Origin: Paraconiothyrium sp. Pb-2020
Lineage: Eukaryota; Ascomycota; Dothideomycetes; Pleosporales; Didymosphaeriaceae
DNA: 64,000 nt
Assembly (NCBI GenBank): GCA_022419385.1
Contig: JAJUBI010000010.1
Location: 186,001 to 250,000, forward strand
Direction: 5' to 3'
Below the pieces are notes generated by a model. It ran no database searches, was not told the DNA's origin, and worked only from the letters and a program-made list of their open reading frames with translations. Shown here in pieces: positions 57,849 to 64,000 of this stretch. Each line of letters opens with the position of its first letter. Position 1 is the first letter of the stretch. The position numbers and the translations under genes are program-made.

Positions 57849-57929
57849 TAGAACTATACTATAATAAGTAGTCTTATACTATAAGTTTAGAAACTTTAAA
57901 ATAAAGATATGGATTAAAGAACTATTAAT

Positions 57930-58330
57930 AAAAAGTAAAGATAATAATATATTTTATCTAATAATAAAGTTATTATAATATAATTTAGTATAATTAGTAT
58001 AATATATATAATATACTAAGTTGTGTATCTTATAATATAAAGTTATATATTTAACTATAAAAATAAGTCAGATCTTATAATAAGCTTTTAAACTTAGACT
58101 AATAAAGTTCTTATAAGTAGAAATTATAAAAAATTAAAAATAGTAACTTATCTTATGTAATAGTAGTACTATAGGAAATTTAAATAGTAGGATAGAAAGG
58201 AACTATAAAGAATACACTATTCTGCATTTAAAAAATTAGGCTTATGTAATTAAATAAAAAGTTAATTTTTTTTTAAAATTGAACTAAGGCTTAAATCTAC
58301 AAAGACTTAGACCTTATAAGTTCTAAAAAA
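57930..58330 (-). repeat. hAT internal inverted repeat, right arm
   Basis: Inverse partner of 55,835-56,240. It keeps a few unmutated CA/TG sites (for example TATGTAATAGTAGTACTATA). Confidence 0.82.
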
Positions 58331-58689
58331 CTATTATATATTATAATAATAAGCTATAATACTCTTTATAAGTTAGTATAAAATAATATAGATATATAAT
58401 AAAGCTTATTATAAATTTTAAATATTAGATTTCTATTCCAGCTTGTTTTACTTAAATAAGACTAGTTTTTATAAAAACTATAGTATATATTATAGATTAT
58501 ACTAGCCTAATCTATATAAATATATCTAAAATTTATACTTTTTTAAACTTAGTTACTAAAATAGTAACTGAGTAATTACTTAGTACTACTATTTTTCTAA
58601 ATAGTAATAGTAATTACTAAATAGTATTAGTAATTAATTACTTAGTTACTAAACTATTTAGTAATTACTTAGTTACTAATTACTAAAAA

Positions 58690-58701
58690 TTTACAACACT
58701 A
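58690..58701 (-). repeat. hAT terminal inverted repeat, right
   Basis: TTTACAACACTA, the unmutated form of the terminal repeat. Confidence 0.88.
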
Positions 58702-58709
58702 AATAGAAG
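58702..58709. repeat. hAT target-site duplication, right
   Basis: AATAGAAG, identical to 55233-55240. Confidence 0.9.
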
Positions 58710-59330
58710 TATAACTTATAACTAACTATAAGTTAAGAGGTTAATATTTTTTACTAGGTATAAAACTAAAAAGTAGAGAAACAACGCCTATGTATATAGA
58801 TAGATTGGCTCCCCACTATTATTCTACTATTAAATCCCCCTAATTCTAATCTATAGATCTCCTTAAACTATTACCTAGTAATTTCCTATCTAATAGTTAT
58901 CTAAAGTCCTATTTTTAAAATTTCTTCTATCTTAGCTCTTCTCTATAGGTCTCCTTATAGGTCTCCTTAGAAAATACAAAAAGATAATATAAAAAGACTA
59001 GATTTATATACTAACCTAATTCGGATACTCGGGACTAATCCGGATTAGGTAATAGTATATATATAAATTATTAGACTAGCTTATAAGCTAGTCTATTATA
59101 GGAAATACTAATTATTTTGGTTTTTATCTTTTTATACGAAATCTTATAAGAACTTATAAGAATATTAAGAAGCTTATTATTAAGCTAAATATATATACTA
59201 ATCTAGATCTAAAATATAGAATTATTATATCTTAGGTTGTTATAAATATTTATAATATTAGCTTAGTAATAGAAGCTAGTACTAAATAGATAATTAAAAC
59301 TTATATAACTTATATAATCTTATTAAAGAT

Positions 59331-59620
59331 TTTACAACACTAAGTACTAAAAAATTATAATAGTAATATAATTAAATAGAAAGTTATATTTTTTTTTAAA
59401 AAATTAAACTAGTAGCTTAACATATAAAGTTCTAATAAGTAGAGATTTCGAAAAATTAAAAGTAGTAACTTATCTTATATAATAGTAGAATAGAGATAAA
59501 CTATAAAGAGTATACTCTTTTATATTTATAAGCTTAAGCTTATATAATTAATAGTTTCTAAAAAATTAATTCTAAAGCTTAACTTTATAAGAAGCTAGAG
59601 CTTATAAGTTTCTATAAGTC
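59331..59620. repeat. Second hAT end and partial internal repeat
   Basis: TTTACAACACTA recurs at 59331-59342. From about 59,430 the DNA resembles the hAT internal repeat (AGTAGTAACTTATCTTATAT, then CTATAAAGAGTATACTCT). The order differs from that in the full element, so two fragments of related copies probably abut here. Confidence 0.55.
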
Positions 59621-60309
59621 TCTATATATTTCTATAAGTTACTATAAGTTAGTATATAATATATAAATTATAATATAAGAAGTAGTCTTAAAGATTCTTC
59701 TAGAATTTTATAAGATAGGAAAAAATAGATATATATAATTTATAATTTCTTTAAGTTTTTAGTAAGCTAGTATTAGGTAGCTAATTATAGGAAAATAAAT
59801 ATAATAAGTGTATAGAATTTCATAGGTTTCCTAATAATTATAAATATAGAAACTACTAAAAATATATCTTAGAGATAAAAATTTAGCTAGATAAAAGCTA
59901 AACTATATTAATATTCAAGTTACTATTTCTAGAATCTTTAGGTCTAATTAAACTTAATCTATCTAAGGTGGCTAAAAGCTTATTTATAAAAGTTTAAAAA
60001 TCTTTTTACTTATTTTTATTTTACTTTAAGCTTATTTTAGTAGTTAACTAAACTCTTTATTTATATTAAAAACTATTATATATTACTTTCTTTAACTTAA
60101 AAATTTCTATATATTAGGTAAGTTTTTTTTTCTTACTTTAGCTATTAATATTTCATAAGTTAAGAGCTCTTTATATATAGTTATTTATACTAAAATAATA
60201 ATTTCTTATAAAACGTTTAACCTTTTATTTTATACCTTTTTCTAATTATTTCTTCTATAGTATATAAAAAGTTAGTAAATATAACTTTATTATATTTTTT
60301 TTATATAAA

Positions 60310-60703
60310 GTTATATTACGATGCAGACCTAACCGAGGGTTAGGACCTTATTTTATATTATAATAATACTTACTATTAGCTTATCTAGAGTAGAGCACAC
60401 CTTTTAACTATACTACTAGACACTAAGGAAAGTTATATAACTAATAATTAATAGGTAATAGTTAATAAGTAATAGTTAACTATTACCTAGGCTAAGTATA
60501 GGAACCTAGGTATAGAGCTTTTACTTATTTATTTACCTATTTATTAATCTATTATTTAGATTTACTTAGACTCCCTTATTAACTTATTAAACTTTATAAG
60601 ATACTTTTATACTAATAAGACTTCTCTCTCCCTCTTAGTTATCTTATATAAGAACTAACCTTAACCCTTTTAGAATTAGCTACCCTTTAAAAGTTTAATA
60701 TTT
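60310..60703 (+). repeat. 5' LTR of plus-strand Gypsy element
   Basis: Its right part (60,530-60,703) matches the reverse complement of 63,584-63,745, and its left part matches the reverse complement of 48,340-48,490. It ends AAAGTTTAATA, where the less mutated copy has GAGTTTAACA. A gag frame follows directly. Confidence 0.72.
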
Positions 60704-60759
60704 TAAATACCCTTAATATAATAATAAAAACTTCTATATCTTCTATAGCTTTAAATACT

Positions 60760-63110
60760 GTTACTATTACTCTAATAGATAACTCTAAAAGTAAAGTATA
60801 TAAACCTAATTTATATTATAGTAATTATAACTATACTAATATCTAGATTCTCTAATTAGACTTATACTTCTATAAACTAGGTAAAAAACTTACTAGCTAG
60901 AAGAAAGTTATCTTTATAGCTATATATATATAAGGAAATATTAAGAAATAGATTTAATACTATATTACTAAGTATCTTAAGATAGACTGTGAGAATAAAA
61001 ATAAGAAGTATATTAATAGTTATACTAATATAGTTAATATTATTAAAGACTACTCTAACTTTAAGAAATATCTTAATTAGATATTTAGAATTACTAATAA
61101 GGTAGATATTATAGTATATAAAATCTAAACTATTATATAAAAATAATCTATAGCTAAATATATAGTAGAATTTAGAAAGTATATTATATAGTTTAACTAG
61201 AATAATAAATTTCTAATAATTATATATAAATAAAAACTTAAGAGATTTATATATAAGGAACTCTAATATAGTAGAGGAGTTATTAGAAACCTTAATAAAC
61301 TATATAATAAATTAATTAGGATTAATAGAGAATAGTTTATACTATAATAAGAATTTTAATAAAACCTATAAAATATTAGCTTTAGATAATAGCTACCTAT
61401 AGTCTATAAGGTATTACTAAAGGGACTATAATACTAATTATAAGATTCTTATAGCTACTAGCTAATAAAAGGTATTTAGTTTAACTACTTAAGTAAAGAA
61501 AAAGGAAAGAGATTAGGCTCTTAAAAGGCTACCTAGCATATTTTAGATAGAACCTACTAGGGGACTAAAATATATATATATTTATATATAGTAAACTAGA
61601 CATATTATTTAGAAACTATAGATCTAAAAATAGGATTATTAGATAGTTAAATATACTATCTATTCTATAGAATAAAGAGAATAAAGAATAAATAGTTATA
61701 GATACTATTAGTAAGTTAAAGCTTAATAAATTAGAGTTACAGGACTCCTAGGATTTATAACTATATAAGAATATAGAGGAAGACTAAGATAAAAATAAAA
61801 AACTAATTTTAACCTTATCTATAAGTAAAAGGTAAGGAAGTAATCTTTATAGACTAAGTAAATATATAGAACTATCTAGATAAGCTATAAATCTAACTAA
61901 GAGATAGAGAAGTAACGCTTTTACCTATAATAATTATACCTCTATTCTTTATACTACTAGAATATTATAACTAATACTAAATAAAAATTATAATATAGAA
62001 TAATAGGGAGTAGGTAGACTATAGATATACTTACTAGAGCTTCTATAATAAAGGCTAAGAATACTTACTATAGTACTACTTAGACTATTAATACCTATAT
62101 TATATAAATATCTAATAGGTAATATATAAATATAACTAGTACCTAATTTATTACTAGGCTAAAGAATTATATAGAGGTAAGTAACTATAGTATAAATAAT
62201 AATACTACTAGGAATAGTATAACTACCTAATTAATAAGTATAATAAGTATCTATAAAATAAGTATAAGTACTTCTACTTTCCTAATATAAATAATACTTA
62301 AAATATAGCACTTAGTATATTATATAATAGTTTATATATATAAGAAGAATAGAAAACTTATTTAAGTATAAATTATATAAACTATTATAATAATAAGTGT
62401 ATTTATAGGTTTAATAAGAATTCTAATATCCTATAAATAGTTACTAATATATATAAGAAATTAGATATAATAGATAATAATAAAGCCTTTAAATTAGATA
62501 CTAATTTGTAGAAGAAAAGCTATACTAACTAATAAAAGAGAAAGAACTAGTAAAAATAGTAAAATTAAAAAGAATATAGAAAGAAAGAGTAGAAGGATTC
62601 CCTAATAGTAGAAAGCTATAATCTTTTTTTAGACTAGATTTTACCCCTAGAGGCCTATAAAGCTTATAAATACTATAACTTAGATAAAAAGATGCCTTTG
62701 AAGAGTTAAATACTCTTAAAAGTATAGTATTAATTAAGCTACTAGTTTAGCTTAAAGGAATATAAATAAAAGCTTTTATAAATTTTAAAGTAGAGAGAAA
62801 TTTTATATTATACTAAATAGTAAAAAAAGTAGAACTTATTATACTAGATAAGAAAGAACTCTATATACTCTATATTATAAATAGAACTCTAATACCTAAG
62901 ATACCTTAGGTTATAAAAAAGATTAGAGTAGTTTTAAATATCTAGGGATATAAGGAGCAAATTAGCCTAGATATATTAAAGAACTTAATATATAAGATTA
63001 TTCTAAAATTACCTTAGTTAAGAATATATAACCTATATATTAATTAGGGTTTAAAATAGTTATTCTTTAATTACTATAAATATATATTATAAGTAAAGCC
63101 TATATAATAA
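60760..63110 (+). pseudogene. Ty3/Gypsy gag-protease remnant
   Basis: Plus-strand frames read as a retrotransposon Gag. AITs core SIAKYIVEF-stop-KYII-stop-FN at about 61,145-61,205 fits the family pattern SVAxYxxEFxxxxxxxxW after RIP. At 62,950-63,060, EQISLDILKNLIYKIILKLP then LRIYNLYIN match the end of a Gypsy retropepsin (I-L-G-x-P-W-L-xxxNPxIxW) with Trp turned into stop. Reverse transcriptase, RNase H and integrase are absent before the change of sequence type at about 63,340, so the element is truncated. Confidence 0.78.
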
Positions 63111-63583
63111 TAGAGTTTAATAGTAGATACGAAAGTTATTAATAATATAATACTATAGTAGAAAGTTAAAAAATAGAAAATACTTTTAGTAGATACTAGT
63201 AGAAACTACTAGGTTATAAAGTATAAGAAGAAGGATAATAGTATACCTCTTAAGATACTAAAAGAATATAAAGTATAGATATATATATTTATAGAGAAGA
63301 TTAGAAACATATACCTACTAGAATATTAACTCTAGAATCTTATAATAGGCAACGTTTACTTTAGACAGCTGTGCTAGTAGTAGCTAATAAATATTTCTAT
63401 ACTAGGTGCTCGCCAAAGGTAACTATAACTTTTAGGTAAACTATTTATTAAATTAGGCGCGTATGTTTTAGAGGTGTAGATCTAAATTAGGTATAATTTA
63501 TAAGCGTTGGATAAGGGATTCTAGCCTATAAATATAGAGAAAGGTAAGTAGAAAATTTAGTATATTTATAGTATAGTACCTGT

Positions 63584-64000
63584 TAAACTCTTGAAGGGTA
63601 GCTAATTCTAAAAGGGTTAAGGTTGGTTCTCGGGCAAGATGACTGAGAGGGGAAAGGGGAGTCTTATTAATACGGAAGTATCTTGCGAAGTGTAATGAGT
63701 TAATAAGGGAGCCTAAGTAAATCTAAATAATAGATTAATAAACAGGTTAAACATAAGTATAAGGTCCTTATTCTTGTGTCCTTATATAGTGGTTTAGCCA
63801 GCGCTTACTAGTAAGCACTCTCTGTAGCGCGCTCTACTCTAAGCGCTCTCTAGGGAGCGCTCTCTAGAGAGTAGTTACATAACCTCTGTAGGCGCCCTGC
63901 GTAGTTAGTAGAGACTAGGCAGTAGTTTTATATATAGGCGCTAAGGCTAAGTATAAATGGGTCTATATCCCTATATTAGGATCCTAGATCCTAATATTAC
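63584..64000 (-). repeat. Little-mutated LTR, runs off the window
   Basis: Starts TGTTAAACTC and is the inverse relative of the 60.3-60.7-kb LTR (for example GGGTAGCTAATTCTAAAAGG). Unlike that copy it retains TG, CA and CG throughout, for instance in the GC-rich AGCGCTCTCTAGGGAGCGCT stretch near 63,840-63,860. By orientation, the leader of its element would lie to its left (63,340-63,583), which is also little mutated. The outer end is outside the window. Confidence 0.7.

Larger units (their letters stand above)
55241..58701 (+). mobile_element. hAT-superfamily DNA transposon, 3461 bp, degraded
   Basis: The left end TAGTATTATAAA and right end TTTACAACACTA are inverted repeats of TAGTGTTGTAAA; the left differs only by two TG-to-TA changes. 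An identical 8-bp duplication (AATAGAAG) flanks both, which is diagnostic for hAT insertion. Inside lie tandem repeats (55295-55465), long inverted repeats (55835-56240 with 57930-58330) and a broken transposase C-terminal half (56610-57848). The N-terminal half expected of hAT transposases (BED zinc finger, first catalytic Asp) has no room between the left inverted repeat and 56610. So this is a rearranged, non-autonomous copy. Confidence 0.9.
48165..63340. other. RIP-saturated AT-rich transposon block
   Basis: Base composition switches within about 100 bases near 48,165. After this, CA, TG and CG are almost absent over long stretches (for example 48,300-50,900), while TA, AT and AG/CT remain. 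That is the expected end state of C-to-T mutation at CpA on both strands, as in fungal RIP. The block holds LTR elements and a hAT element (annotated separately). Between them, about 48,490-49,220 and 58,710-60,300 hold only unassigned AT-rich sequence. Islands keeping more C and G lie at about 51,590, 54,900-55,070 and 58,780-59,050. Confidence 0.9.

Noticed and set aside
63340..64000. Telomere or subtelomere end
   Set aside because: No TTAGGG-type repeats; the sequence is an LTR related to other copies in the window.

Overview
The window reads as nuclear DNA of a filamentous ascomycete (Pezizomycotina). Three things support this. Short GT-AG introns (about 45-70 nt) have GTAAGT/GTATGT-type donors and CTAAC/CTGAC branch sites. 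One gene belongs to a fungal PD-(D/E)XK family. A large AT-rich block carries the dinucleotide footprint of repeat-induced point mutation (RIP). I cannot name the species.

Positions 1 to about 48,165 have ordinary base composition and low gene density. I could assemble seven spliced or single-exon genes: a 255-aa basic/acidic protein (6394-7258, -), a 322-aa protein with an N-terminal helical Myb/SANT-like segment and an AT-hook-like motif (7718-8844, -), a 574-aa coiled-coil protein (10994-12718, +), a 437-aa PD-(D/E)XK nuclease-like protein (13384-14746, -), an unknown 380-aa protein (20968-22307, -), an unknown 219-aa or longer protein (24319-25127, -) and a 415-aa protein with an F-box-like LPAEL motif (45856-47197, -). 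Between them, mostly from 28.9 to 45.4 kb, are stretches of clearly codon-like sequence that switch frame or meet stops. They are decayed genes, intron-rich genes with weak splice sites, or genes hit by sequence errors. Long spacers hold no gene I can support.

From about 48,165 to 63,340 the DNA is extremely AT-rich and almost lacks CA, TG and CG. It is a nest of RIP-mutated transposons: a minus-strand chromovirus-type Ty3/Gypsy pol remnant (integrase plus chromodomain), a plus-strand Gypsy gag-protease-pol remnant, several LTR copies, and a second plus-strand Gypsy gag/protease remnant. A 3.46-kb hAT element (55241-58701) sits among them with 12-bp terminal inverted repeats, a perfect 8-bp target duplication, about 400-bp internal inverted repeats and a broken transposase. 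The last 660 bases are much less mutated and hold an LTR related to the degraded ones, on the opposite strand.

No pathway or operon can be inferred. The intact genes look like lineage-specific nuclear or regulatory proteins next to a transposon-rich heterochromatic block. This layout is common in accessory or subtelomeric regions of plant-associated fungi, but no telomere repeat is seen.
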